From the NCBI GenBank assembly GCA_033764265.1, contig JANRJB010000112.1:1-64000 (forward strand): a stretch of DNA of 64,000 bases, given 5' to 3'. Below are positions 25,579 through 34,083 of this stretch, piece after piece. The stretch's first letter is position 1, and every line of letters starts with the position of its first letter. Origin of the DNA: VGEM01 sp033764265. Its GTDB lineage: Bacteria; Pseudomonadota; Alphaproteobacteria; Rhodospirillales; Rhodospirillaceae. The position numbers and the translations under genes were made by a program. The notes under the pieces are model-generated. The model was not told the origin of the DNA and searched no databases. It saw only the letters and a program-made list of their open reading frames with translations.

Positions 25579-26415
25579 TCAGTTCGCGGGCTTCTGATAC
25601 AGGTGGGTGAAGCGGTCGCTTTCACCGATGGCCGCGTACTTTTCACGGTTGACGTCCTTCTCGCGGAAGTTCGGCGGCAGGGTCCACACGCCGCCCGGAT
25701 AGTCCTTGGTGTCTTTCGGATTGGCGTTGATCTCGGATTTGGCGACCAGCTTGAAACCGGCCTTTTCGGCCAAAGCCTGGGCGTAGTCCTCGCGCACGTA
25801 GCCGCTCGCGGCCTTGGGATCCTGCTCCTTGTCGGTGTTGGCGCGATGCTCGACCACGCCCAAGTAGCCGCCCGGCTTCAGACTGTCGTAGAACACCTTG
25901 AACATTTGGTCTTGGGTGCCCTGCGCCATCCAGTTGTGGATGTTGCGGAAGGTCAGCACCATGTCGGCGGTGCCGGGGGCGATCGGAGTGAGCTTGCCGG
26001 TGCGCGCCGAAAGTTCGCCCACCACCGCGTTGCCATAGATCTCAGGTCGCTCGGCCAGCTTGGCCTTAAACCCATCGACCTGTTTCTTGGCGCCTTCCGA
26101 GGCGGCCGGATCCAGATGGCCGGCGACGTACTTGCCGTTCTGGTTGAGCAGCGGCGCCAGGATTTCGGTGTACCAGCCGCCCGACGGGCCGATCTCCAGC
26201 ACCGTCATGTCGTGGCGCACGCCGAAGAATTTCAAGGTCTCGAGCGGGTTGCGGTATTTGTCGCGGGCCTTGTTCTCGGGGCTACGATGGTCGCCGTCCA
26301 GGATGACCTTCAGCTTGGCTTCGGTGCCGGCATCCATCTCGGCCATGGCCGCCATCGGCCAAGCCACCAGGGCGGCCAGTGCGCAGGCTTTTACCGCCGT
26401 CAGTACGGTCGTCAT
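25579..26415 (-). CDS. exported SAM methyltransferase-like protein, copy 2
   Basis: The 278-residue paralog has a signal peptide (VKACALAALVAWPMAAMA) and the mature start EMDAGTEAKLKVIL. Motif I reads VLEIGPSGGWYTEILAP, closest of the three to a classic motif with its two glycines, then GHLDPAAS, MVLTFRNIHNWMAQG and LKPGGYLGVVEHRANT. An AAGGAGA site lies seven bases before the ATG. It has its own ribosome site and a terminator behind it, so it may be expressed on its own. Confidence 0.82.
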   Translation of the reverse strand: MTTVLTAVKACALAALVAWPMAAMAEMDAGTEAKLKVILDGDHRSPENKARDKYRNPLETLKFFGVRHDMTVLEIGPSGGWYTEILAPLLNQNGKYVAGHLDPAASEGAKKQVDGFKAKLAERPEIYGNAVVGELSARTGKLTPIAPGTADMVLTFRNIHNWMAQGTQDQMFKVFYDSLKPGGYLGVVEHRANTDKEQDPKAASGYVREDYAQALAEKAGFKLVAKSEINANPKDTKDYPGGVWTLPPNFREKDVNREKYAAIGESDRFTHLYQKPAN

Positions 26416-26493
26416 GTGTCAGTCTCCTTTGCATGGGTCAGTTGCGGGCCAACGACGGCGTCTTGCGTCGCCGGTCCGTCGTCGTCGCGTCGG

Positions 26494-27330
26494 TCAGTTG
26501 GCCGGCTTCTGATACAGGTGCGTGAAGCGGTCGCTCTCCCCGATGGCAGTGTATTTGGCCTTGTCGACCTCGCCCTCGCGGTATGTGGGCGGCAAGGTCC
26601 ACACGCCCTTCGGATAGTCCTTGGTGTCCTTCGGATTGGCGTTGACCTCGGACTTGGCCACCAGTACGAAGCCGGCTTTCTTCGCCAGTTCCTCGGCGAA
26701 ATCCTCGCGGACGTAGCCGTTCGCGGCCTTGGGGTCCTGCGGCTGGTCGGTCTTGGCGCGGTGCTCCACCACGCCCAGGTAACCGCCCGGCTTCAGGCTG
26801 TCGTAAAACACTTTGTACAAAGCGTCCTGGGTGTTTTGACTCATCCAGTTATGGATGTTGCGGAAAGTCAGCACCATGTCGACCGACCCCGGCGGCACCG
26901 GCTGCATCTTGTTGGTGCCGGGGAACAGCACGGCCACCTCGACCTTCGCGAGGTCGGGGTGCTTGCCCAGCATCTCCTTGTAGCCGGCGACGGCCTTTTT
27001 CATGAACTCGCTGGGCGCCTCGGGGTCCCAGTGGGCGGCGATGTACTTGCCCTTGTCCTTGAGCACCGGGGCCAGCACTTCAGTGTACCAGCCGCCGCTC
27101 GGCCAGATTTCCATGACCGCCATGGTGTCCTTCAGGCCGAAGAACTTCAGCGTTTCCATCGGATGGCGGTGTGCGTCGCGGGCCTTGTTGGCCTCGGAGC
27201 GGATCGGGCTGGCAAGCGCAGCCTTCAGCTTGGCCTCGGTGCCGGCGTCCATCTCGGCCTTGGCCGGCATCGCAATCGCCATGGTGACCGCAAGGGCCCC
27301 GACGACGGTTCGTCCCAAACGCATGTGCAT
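26494..27330 (-). CDS. exported SAM methyltransferase-like protein, copy 3
   Basis: The 278-residue paralog begins MHMRLGRTVVGALAVTMAIA with a signal peptide ending AKA-EMD. It has motif I VMEIWPSGGWYTEVLAP, AHWDPEAPSEFMKK, LTFRNIHNWMSQN and KPGGYLGVVEHRAKT. A GGGAGGA site lies nine bases before the ATG chosen; the next in-frame ATG is six bases on. A large imperfect stem-loop (26445-26505) follows its end. It is the first of the three tandem copies as transcribed, next to the divergent pirin gene. Confidence 0.82.
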   Translation of the reverse strand: MHMRLGRTVVGALAVTMAIAMPAKAEMDAGTEAKLKAALASPIRSEANKARDAHRHPMETLKFFGLKDTMAVMEIWPSGGWYTEVLAPVLKDKGKYIAAHWDPEAPSEFMKKAVAGYKEMLGKHPDLAKVEVAVLFPGTNKMQPVPPGSVDMVLTFRNIHNWMSQNTQDALYKVFYDSLKPGGYLGVVEHRAKTDQPQDPKAANGYVREDFAEELAKKAGFVLVAKSEVNANPKDTKDYPKGVWTLPPTYREGEVDKAKYTAIGESDRFTHLYQKPAN

Positions 27331-27644
27331 GGTGGTGTGTCCTCCCTGAGTGGCGACGCGCGCCCGAACTTCCGGCGGCTTCGCGTCGCGGCATGGTGGC
27401 GCCCCGTCGCGCCGCGCCGAGTCGTACAACGAAATAGGGACTTCACAAAGCGGAACAACCCGAAACACCCGCAATCTCACGGGTTCGTCATTTTGGCTTG
27501 AGTGGGCGGATTGGCCCGCAAAGTCGCGCTGTAGCCATGTGGCCGGCGCATGGCCGGCCGCTTGATCTTGTCCCCCGCCGCCATACATGGCGCACACTGC
27601 ACGTTCGATGCTCGAACGCCCCACACCCGTTGAAGGGACCCGCC
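27331..27644. other. intergenic divergent promoter region between methyltransferase copy 3 and pirin
   Basis: This 314-bp stretch has no gene. It holds a perfect inverted repeat CGTTCGA-TGC-TCGAACG (27602-27618), about 26 bases before the pirin ATG, which could be an operator, and a GC-rich hairpin (27541-27559). No clear -35/-10 pair could be placed. A GAAGGGA ribosome site lies at 27632-27638. Confidence 0.5.
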
Positions 27645-28355
27645 ATGATCAGCGTCCGAAAAAGCGAAGACCGCGGCCAGTACCGCAACTATTGGCTCGA
27701 CAGCCGCCACAGCTTTTCTTTCGGCGAGTACTACGACCCCCAGCATCTGGGGTTCTCGGCGTTGCGCGTCATCAACGAGGACTGGGTCAAGGCCGGCGCG
27801 GGCTTTCCCACCCACGGCCACCGCGACATGGAGATCATCACCTACATCCTCGAGGGCGCGCTGGAGCATAAGGATTCGCTCGGCACCGGCTCGATCATCC
27901 GCCCCGGCGAAGTGCAGCGCATGAGCGCCGGCACCGGCGTGTCGCACAGCGAGTTCAACCCGCAGGCCGACACCGACACCCGCCTGTTGCAGATCTGGCT
28001 GCTGCCCGAGAAGCGCGGCATCGAACCCAGCTACGAGCAGATCACGGTGCCGCCCGAGGCCCGCCGCGGCAAGCTTAAGCTGATCGGCGCGCGCGATGGC
28101 CGCGACGGCGCTGTCACCATCCACCAGGACGCCTCGCTCTACGCAAGCCTGCTGGGTGCGGGCGAGACGGCCGAGCTGGCGCTCGCCGACCGCCGCACCG
28201 CCTGGGTGCAGGTCGCCAACGGCGCCATCACCGTTAACGGCATTGCGCTCAAGGCCGGCGACGGCGCGGCGATCAAGCACGAGGCGGCGCTGAAATTCGC
28301 GGGGGTCGAGGATTCCGAGTTCCTGGTGTTCGACCTGCCGCCGCTGCAGAACTGA
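27645..28355 (+). CDS. pirin family protein (YhhW-like)
   Basis: The 236-residue protein is a two-domain cupin of the pirin family. The metal-binding motif is [16 protein letters not shown] (two His and a Glu), with a further His and Glu in [11 protein letters not shown]. Bacterial homologs such as E. coli YhhW have quercetin 2,3-dioxygenase activity; others act as metal-binding redox regulators. The GAAGGGA ribosome site lies seven bases before the ATG. The gene ends before a palindromic repeat. Confidence 0.9.
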   Translation: MISVRKSEDRGQYRNYWLDSRHSFSFGEYYDPQHLGFSALRVINEDWVKAGAGFPTHGHRDMEIITYILEGALEHKDSLGTGSIIRPGEVQRMSAGTGVSHSEFNPQADTDTRLLQIWLLPEKRGIEPSYEQITVPPEARRGKLKLIGARDGRDGAVTIHQDASLYASLLGAGETAELALADRRTAWVQVANGAITVNGIALKAGDGAAIKHEAALKFAGVEDSEFLVFDLPPLQN

Positions 28356-28401
28356 GGTCGGCGTGACATTCCGGCGCATCGGCGGGTAGGATCGCGGGTC
28401 G

Positions 28402-28554
28402 AGTGGAGCGGATTTGACATTCGCGACCTGTGTCGCAGCGAGACCGAGAAGCGAATGTCAAATCCAAAGCTCCACTAGAATCCAGTGGTCCGTTGATTCC
28501 AACATTCGCAAGATTGCGCCCTGAGCCGGGATGCGATTGGTGGAATCGGACCAC
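28402..28554. repeat. pair of bulged palindromes, candidate intergenic repeat element
   Basis: Two long imperfect hairpins stand one after the other between the pirin and GT42-like genes. Hairpin 1 (28402-28424 and 28451-28476) has 23 paired bases and a 3-base bulge on the right arm. Hairpin 2 (28485-28501 and 28541-28554) has 14 paired bases and a 3-base bulge on the left arm. The sequence CATTCGC also recurs between them. The shared architecture suggests a dispersed palindromic element rather than two separate terminators. Confidence 0.6.
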
Positions 28555-28577
28555 GAGCGACCGTGGTGCACCCGCCG

Positions 28578-29807
28578 ATGGCCGATATTCTGTTCTGGCC
28601 GCCGTTTCCGACCCGCGACCGGCTGTTCGACCAGTTGTTCCGCAGCGTCTGGCATTTCCTGCCGGCACTGGCGAAGTTCGACCGGCTGGTGTTCCCGTAC
28701 GCCGGCGACGACGTGCGACTGCTGGATGCCGAACAAAACCTCGGCATGGCGAAGGCGTACCTGGGCCGCGATTTCGACCCGGACATCGCCGACTACGCCG
28801 CGCGGTTCGCCGGCAAGGTCGCGATTTCGGCGGACCCCAACGGCGACCCGGCGATCTATGCCGGACCTTACGCCGGTCTGGTGGTCTGGTACGCCGCCGA
28901 TGCCACCTTGAACGCCGCGGCGCGCGCCATCGCCGAGCGGGCCGGCTGCGAGATCGTCTGGGCCGATCCCGAACTGGTGCAGCAGGAGACGCTGTCGCTG
29001 ATCCGCTTCGTGTTCACGTTGTTCCCGAAGCCGGAGATCGACGCGCTTCTGTCCAACTCGGTGCATCTGTTTTTCCTGCACCTGAAACGCTGGCATGGCC
29101 GACCCATCAGCGCCTTCGGCAACGGGCCCAGCCTGCAGCGGGTCGTGGAAAACCGCATCGACCCGGGCCCGACGCTGCGCCTGATCTGCAATTCCACAGT
29201 TGGCGATACGGCAGCGCTGGCGCACCTGAAGCCCGAGATCATGTTCTGCGGCGATCCGGTGCAGCATTGCGGCGCCTCGCGATATGCCGGGCAGTTCCGC
29301 GCCGACCTGGCCGCGGCGCTGGACGCCGATCCCAACCGCGTACTCGTCACCCAGCTCGGGTTCATTCCGTACCTCAAAGCCGCGTTGCCCGCCGACACGC
29401 ACACCCGCCTGGTTGGTGTCGGCAATGACCGGCGCAGCGATTTTAATGTCGACCTGACGGCGTCATTTTTCACCGCCGCCACCGCCAACATCTTCACCAT
29501 GCTGGTGCTGCCGGTGGCGTTCACGATCTCCAGGCAGGTCGACATCTACGGCTGCGACGGCCAGCCCTTCGCCGCCGCCACCAAGCCCTGGGGCCACGCC
29601 GGTGAGACCGACTACATGAGCCGCATGGCCGTCACCCACCGCGTCCATCCCGGATTCTGGCGGCGCAACTACGCCGAGGAGCTGACCAGCTACTACGACG
29701 ACATGGAGGACCTGCTCGCAACCGCCGAGAAGGCGGGCGCGACGGTGCGCAACCGGACACCGTCATACGTGCCGGCGCTGGCCAAGCGATTTGTGGCGCC
29801 GGATTAG
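28578..29807 (+). CDS. GT42/MAF-like (DUF115-type) putative glycosyltransferase
   Basis: The 409-residue protein shows the signature AFGNGPSLQRVV (residues about 180-190), then CNSTVGD and EIMFCGDPVQHCG, and late TASFFTAATANIF to ISRQVDIYGCDGQPF. This layout, a GNGPSL loop, an Asn-Ser/Thr site and a closing GxD turn, recalls family 42 sialyltransferases and flagellar MAF/DUF115 proteins, which transfer nonulosonic acids. It is a weak, pattern-based assignment. The ATG gives MADILFWPPF; a GTG five codons earlier is also possible. It overlaps pepN tail to tail by four bases. Confidence 0.55.
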   Translation: MADILFWPPFPTRDRLFDQLFRSVWHFLPALAKFDRLVFPYAGDDVRLLDAEQNLGMAKAYLGRDFDPDIADYAARFAGKVAISADPNGDPAIYAGPYAGLVVWYAADATLNAAARAIAERAGCEIVWADPELVQQETLSLIRFVFTLFPKPEIDALLSNSVHLFFLHLKRWHGRPISAFGNGPSLQRVVENRIDPGPTLRLICNSTVGDTAALAHLKPEIMFCGDPVQHCGASRYAGQFRADLAAALDADPNRVLVTQLGFIPYLKAALPADTHTRLVGVGNDRRSDFNVDLTASFFTAATANIFTMLVLPVAFTISRQVDIYGCDGQPFAAATKPWGHAGETDYMSRMAVTHRVHPGFWRRNYAEELTSYYDDMEDLLATAEKAGATVRNRTPSYVPALAKRFVAPD

Positions 29808-32512
29808 CCCGCCAAGCTTTTGCTCGCCAGTTCGAACACGTCGCGCGATAGGCCGGGGTGCTGGGCAATGCGCTCCAGCGCGCCCTTCATCTTGGCCTGG
29901 CGGGGGGCATCGAAGCGCCGCCAGCGCCCCAGCGGCGCCACCAGCCGCGCCGCGGTCTGCGGGTTGAAAGCGTCGATGGCCACGATCTGCTCGGACAGGA
30001 AGTCGTAACCCGAGCCATCCGCGGCGTGGAAGTGCACCGGGTTGCGCAGCGAAAAGGTTCCGATCAGCGCGCGGATGCGGTTCGGGTTCTTGGCGTCGTA
30101 GGTGCGGTGGCCCATCAGCGCGCGCACCGCGGCCAGGGTGCCGGGCAGAGTGCTGGCCGCCTGCACCGATAGCCATTTGTCGAGCACGACCGCGTCACCG
30201 TCGTAGCGCCGGGCGAATGTCGCCAGCGCCTCGGTGCGTTCCAGCCCGGCGCTGTCGGCCAGGATCGACAGCGCGGCCATGCGGTCGGTCATGTTGTCGG
30301 CGCCGTCGAACTGCGCTTTGACCGGTGCGAGCGTTTCGGGCGTTTCGACCTGGGCCAGGTAATCGAGCGCGGCATTCTTGAGGGCGCGGCGGCCGGCGCC
30401 TTCGGCATCGGGCGCGAACGGGGCGTTGGCGCGCCGCGAGTCATACAACCGCTTCAATGCGTCAAAATGTTTCTCGGCGATGGCGCGCTTGACCGCCTCG
30501 CGCGCGGCATGCAGGCGTAGCGGGTCCTCCACGGTCATGCGGTTGGCGAGGTCGTCGAAGCCGGGCAGGGTCATCAACAGGCCGCGGGTGGCGTCGTTCA
30601 GGCGGTCGTCGCCGATCACCGCGCCCACGGCGTTCAGAAATTCCGCCTCGATCACGAACGAGCGGCCGATCTGGAGCGCCGCCACACCGCGCAAGATGAC
30701 GGCCGCAGCGTAATCCTGCTTGGCCTGCCAGCGATTGAAACTGTCGAAATCGTGCGCCATCAGGAACGCGCGGTCGGCGTCGCTCATGGCGATATTTACA
30801 TTCACCGGCGCGGAAAAGCCGCGATTGAGCGACGGCAGCGGCGCGGCAGGCACGTTCTCGAATACGAATGTCTCCGTGGCCGCGCGCAGTTCGAGCACCA
30901 AGGTCGTCGCAGCCCCCCTCACCCCAACCCTCTCCCGCTCGGGGAGAGGGAGCCGAGCGGAGCGAGGGGGTGAGGGGGCGTTTTTCAAGTCAAGAGCAAT
31001 GTCTCGCCCATCCGGACCCACCAGCCCGACCGCGAAGGGAATATGCATCGGCAGCTTGGTGGGCTGGCCGGGCGTCGGTGCGAGCGATTGTTTCAGGGTC
31101 AGCGCATAGGTTTGCGCCGCGGCGTCGTAGGCGCCCGACGCTTCGATCACCGGCGTGCCGGCCTGGCGATACCAAAGCTTGAACTGGTCGAGGTCGCGGC
31201 CCGAGGCGTCCTCCATGGCGGCGACGAAGTCGTCGCACGTCACCGCCTGGCCGTCGTGGCGGGCAAAGTAGAGGTCCATGCCTTTGCGGAAATTCTCCGG
31301 CCCCAGCAGCGTGTGTTGCATGCGGATGACTTCCGCGCCCTTCTCGTAAACCGTCGCGGTGTAGAAGTTGTTGATCTCGATATAGCTGTCGGGCCGCACC
31401 GGATGGGCCAGCGGGCTCGCGTCCTCGGTGAACTGGCGCGCACGCAGGGTATCGGCGTCCTCGATGCGCTTGACCGCGGCGTCGCGCATGTCCTCGGAGA
31501 ACTGCTGGTCGCGGAACACGGTCAGGCCTTCCTTCAGGCTCAACTGGAACCAGTCGCGGCAGGTGACGCGGTCGCCGGTCCAGTTGTGGAAGTACTCGTG
31601 CGCGACAACGGCCTCGATGAATTCGTAGTCGCCGTCGGTGGCGGTGTCCGGATCGGCCAGGATGTACTTGTCGTTGAAGATGTTGAGGCCCTTGTTCTCC
31701 ATCGCGCCCATGTTGAAGTCGCTGACGGCGACGATGTTGAACACATCGAGGTCGTATTCGCGGCCGTACCTGTCTTCGTCCCACTTCATCGCGCGTTTCA
31801 GGGCGTCCATGGCGTAAAGGGCGCGCGGCTCCTTGCCGTGCTCGACATAGATGCGCAGCCTGACGTTTCGGCCGCTGCGGGTCGTGAAACGGTCCTCGAT
31901 GTGGCCCAGGTCGCCGGCTACCAGCGCGAACAGATAGCAGGGCTTGGGGAACGGATCGTGCCAGACGGCGGAGTGCCGCCCGTTGGGCAGATCGCCGTGC
32001 TCGATCGGGTTGCCATTGGATAGCAGCACTGGGCACTGGGCCTTGTCGGCGCGCACAGTCACGCGGAAGCTGCTCATCACGTCGGGGCGGTCCTGGAAAT
32101 AAGTGATGCGGCGGAAGCCTTCGGCCTCGCACTGGGTGGTGAACTTGCCGCGCGACAGGTACAGGCCTTCCAGGGCCGTGTTGGACTGCGGGTCGACCTC
32201 GGTCTCGATGCGCAAGGCGAAGCGCGCCGGCGGGGCGGGCAGGGTGAGCGTGGCGTCGGTGAGTACGTAGTCGCGGCCCTCGGACAGCGGCCGGCCGTCG
32301 AGTGCGGCCGACACCAGCCTCATCTTCTCGCCGTCCAGTACAAGCGGCTGCACGCCTTTGGCGCGGTCGTGGTCGGCCACGTACACGGTCTCGGCGACGA
32401 CCCGCGTCGCGGTCGGGTGCAGGTCGAACGCTAGAGTGATTTCGGGCGCGCGGTAGGGCGGCGGCGCATAGTCGGCCAGGCGGATGGTGCGGGGCGGGGT
32501 TTCGGTTTTCAC
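29804..32512 (-). CDS. pepN: aminopeptidase N (M1 zinc metallopeptidase), with in-frame repeat insertion
   Basis: The 902-residue protein is a full-length PepN. It has the substrate-binding GAMEN (near residue 269), the zinc site HEYFHNWTG (about 305) and the second zinc ligand Glu in SLKEGLTVFRDQQFSED. It cleaves N-terminal residues from peptides in the cytoplasm. The start is a GTG (KTETPPRTIRLADY follows); a TTG 60 bases upstream is unlikely. At residues about 511-533 the sequence NAPSPPRSARLPLPERERVG is encoded by a palindromic DNA repeat inserted without frameshift. It overlaps the converging GT42-like gene by four bases (TTAG). Confidence 0.93.
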   Translation of the reverse strand: MKTETPPRTIRLADYAPPPYRAPEITLAFDLHPTATRVVAETVYVADHDRAKGVQPLVLDGEKMRLVSAALDGRPLSEGRDYVLTDATLTLPAPPARFALRIETEVDPQSNTALEGLYLSRGKFTTQCEAEGFRRITYFQDRPDVMSSFRVTVRADKAQCPVLLSNGNPIEHGDLPNGRHSAVWHDPFPKPCYLFALVAGDLGHIEDRFTTRSGRNVRLRIYVEHGKEPRALYAMDALKRAMKWDEDRYGREYDLDVFNIVAVSDFNMGAMENKGLNIFNDKYILADPDTATDGDYEFIEAVVAHEYFHNWTGDRVTCRDWFQLSLKEGLTVFRDQQFSEDMRDAAVKRIEDADTLRARQFTEDASPLAHPVRPDSYIEINNFYTATVYEKGAEVIRMQHTLLGPENFRKGMDLYFARHDGQAVTCDDFVAAMEDASGRDLDQFKLWYRQAGTPVIEASGAYDAAAQTYALTLKQSLAPTPGQPTKLPMHIPFAVGLVGPDGRDIALDLKNAPSPPRSARLPLPERERVGVRGAATTLVLELRAATETFVFENVPAAPLPSLNRGFSAPVNVNIAMSDADRAFLMAHDFDSFNRWQAKQDYAAAVILRGVAALQIGRSFVIEAEFLNAVGAVIGDDRLNDATRGLLMTLPGFDDLANRMTVEDPLRLHAAREAVKRAIAEKHFDALKRLYDSRRANAPFAPDAEGAGRRALKNAALDYLAQVETPETLAPVKAQFDGADNMTDRMAALSILADSAGLERTEALATFARRYDGDAVVLDKWLSVQAASTLPGTLAAVRALMGHRTYDAKNPNRIRALIGTFSLRNPVHFHAADGSGYDFLSEQIVAIDAFNPQTAARLVAPLGRWRRFDAPRQAKMKGALERIAQHPGLSRDVFELASKSLAG
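30913..30978. repeat. palindromic repeat element inserted inside pepN
   Basis: This 66-bp palindrome has an outer stem (CCCCCTCACCCC against GGGGGTGAGGGGG) and an inner stem around CTCTCCC and GGGAGAG. Such elements are common between genes of GC-rich Proteobacteria, but here one sits in a coding sequence. Its translation on the pepN strand (PPRSARLPLPERE) is the usual reading of this element. It lies in the linker before the TTLVLELRAATETFVF segment. Confidence 0.75.
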
Positions 32513-32662
32513 GGGCAGGGCTCGGGCGGGGGTGGTTTCAGCCCAACCTAGCGCCCGGTGATCGGCGTGCAAGCCTTTGGGTGCCGCTCACAATTTCTTA
32601 ATCCGGCGCCCCTAGCCTAGCCTGGACATTCGTGTCTCAGCGATTTGCAACGGATAAGCGTC

Positions 32663-33961
32663 ATGCGCGTCGTCGCGTTCGTGCCGGCCAAGGGCGAAAG
32701 CAGCCGGATCGCCAACAAGAACACCGTTGTGCTCGACGGCGAGCACCTGTTCAAGCGCAAGCTGCGCCAGCTGCTGGAATGCCCTGAGATCGACGAGGTC
32801 TACCTCGACACCGAAAGCGAGCGGATGATCGAGCTGGCCGCCGACCTGCCGGTCAAAGTGCTGAAGCGCGACCCCAAGCTGGCGTCCAACCGCACCGACG
32901 GCCACGAGCTGTTCGCCAACCAGGCCCGCCAGGTCAAGGCCGACATCTACATCCAAAGCCTGTGTACCAGCCCGTTCATCACCGCCGACACAATTAGCCG
33001 CGCGATGAAAGCGTTGATGAAGAAGCCGGGCGCGGACTCGCTGGTCGCGGTGCAGCGGAGAAAGCTCTACACCTGGAGCAGGGGCCGGCCCGACTACGGC
33101 CAGGGCCGCATTCCCAATTCGGTCGACCTGCCGCACACCATCATCGAGTCCATGGGGCTTTACATGGTGCGCCGGCAAAAAGGCGAAGGCGCGCCGACGC
33201 ACCGGTTCGGGGCCAAGCCGATCCTGTTCGAGATCACCGACGAGGAAGCCGTCGACGTCAACTGGCCCGAGGACCTGGCGCTGGCCGAGCGCATCTGCGC
33301 CGGCCACCGCGCCGTGCACAACGCCGCGCTCGACGCCATCCGCCCGCACCTGTGCGCTTCTCTGCTCGCCGACATCTGCAAGGAACGCGGGCTAAAAGCC
33401 GTGCTGCCGCCAGGGTTCGTGCGGGTCAGCGGGCGCAGCGTGCTGGGCGTGGCCAAGACGCTGGAGCTGCGCCGGCTGAAGAAGGGCGACGACTGGAAGG
33501 GCATCTACACCGCGCTGGGCAGCTACAACTTCATCCGCCCGGGCGACGTGATCGTGGTTCAGAACCACGTCAAGGACAAAGCCTACTTCGGCGATCTGAA
33601 CGCCAACATCGCCGTGCGTTCGGGCGCGGTCGGCGCGGTGGTCGATAGTTACACCCGCGATTCCGCCGAGCTGAACGGGCTGGAGTTTTCTGTCTTCGCC
33701 CGCGGCATCAACTGCGACGACATTAAGTACGAAGGAACCGTTCACGCCATGAACAAGCCGGTCACCATTGGCGAAGTGGTGGTCAACAACGGCGACTACA
33801 TCTACGCCGACGACGACGGCGTGCTGGCGATCCCCAAGGCGCTGTGGCCGTCGATCCGTGACGAGGCTCTGGCCACCCTCAAGAAGGAATTCGACATCCG
33901 CTACGCCATCATGCGCGGCGAGGACGTAGCGAAAGTCCTCAATCTCCATGGGGCGTTTTAG
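32663..33961 (+). CDS. fusion of NeuA-like cytidylyltransferase and RraA-like domain
   Basis: The 432-residue protein has two parts. Residues 1-220 match CMP-acylneuraminate synthetases: VAFVPAKGESSRIANKNT (nucleotide loop), LFKRKLRQLLE, DVYLDTESERM-type strand and a late VNWPEDLALAE. Residues about 230-432 match RraA/HMG aldolase: GDVIVVQNHVKDKAYFGDLN, AVGAVVDSYTRDSAELNG (with the Arg-Asp of the active site) and NGDYIYADDDGVLAIP. RraA-fold proteins are either RNase E inhibitors or metal-dependent aldolases. The ATG at 32663 is used; a TTG lies 18 bases upstream. Confidence 0.82.
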   Translation: MRVVAFVPAKGESSRIANKNTVVLDGEHLFKRKLRQLLECPEIDEVYLDTESERMIELAADLPVKVLKRDPKLASNRTDGHELFANQARQVKADIYIQSLCTSPFITADTISRAMKALMKKPGADSLVAVQRRKLYTWSRGRPDYGQGRIPNSVDLPHTIIESMGLYMVRRQKGEGAPTHRFGAKPILFEITDEEAVDVNWPEDLALAERICAGHRAVHNAALDAIRPHLCASLLADICKERGLKAVLPPGFVRVSGRSVLGVAKTLELRRLKKGDDWKGIYTALGSYNFIRPGDVIVVQNHVKDKAYFGDLNANIAVRSGAVGAVVDSYTRDSAELNGLEFSVFARGINCDDIKYEGTVHAMNKPVTIGEVVVNNGDYIYADDDGVLAIPKALWPSIRDEALATLKKEFDIRYAIMRGEDVAKVLNLHGAF

Positions 33962-34083
33962 GTTTCAAGCTCCCCCGAGACACCCTGTTTCATACCTCTA
34001 CAAGCCAGTTGCGCCCGCCTTTGCATTCTTTGTGTGCACTGCACTAAACTGCCTGTCGGGCGTGCAGCGGCGGCGGGGCGGGG

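Noticed and set aside
24652..27501. A 949-residue open frame on the plus strand
   Set aside because: It runs antisense to three clearly real tandem genes and repeats their structure in translation; the GC-rich third positions keep the frame open.
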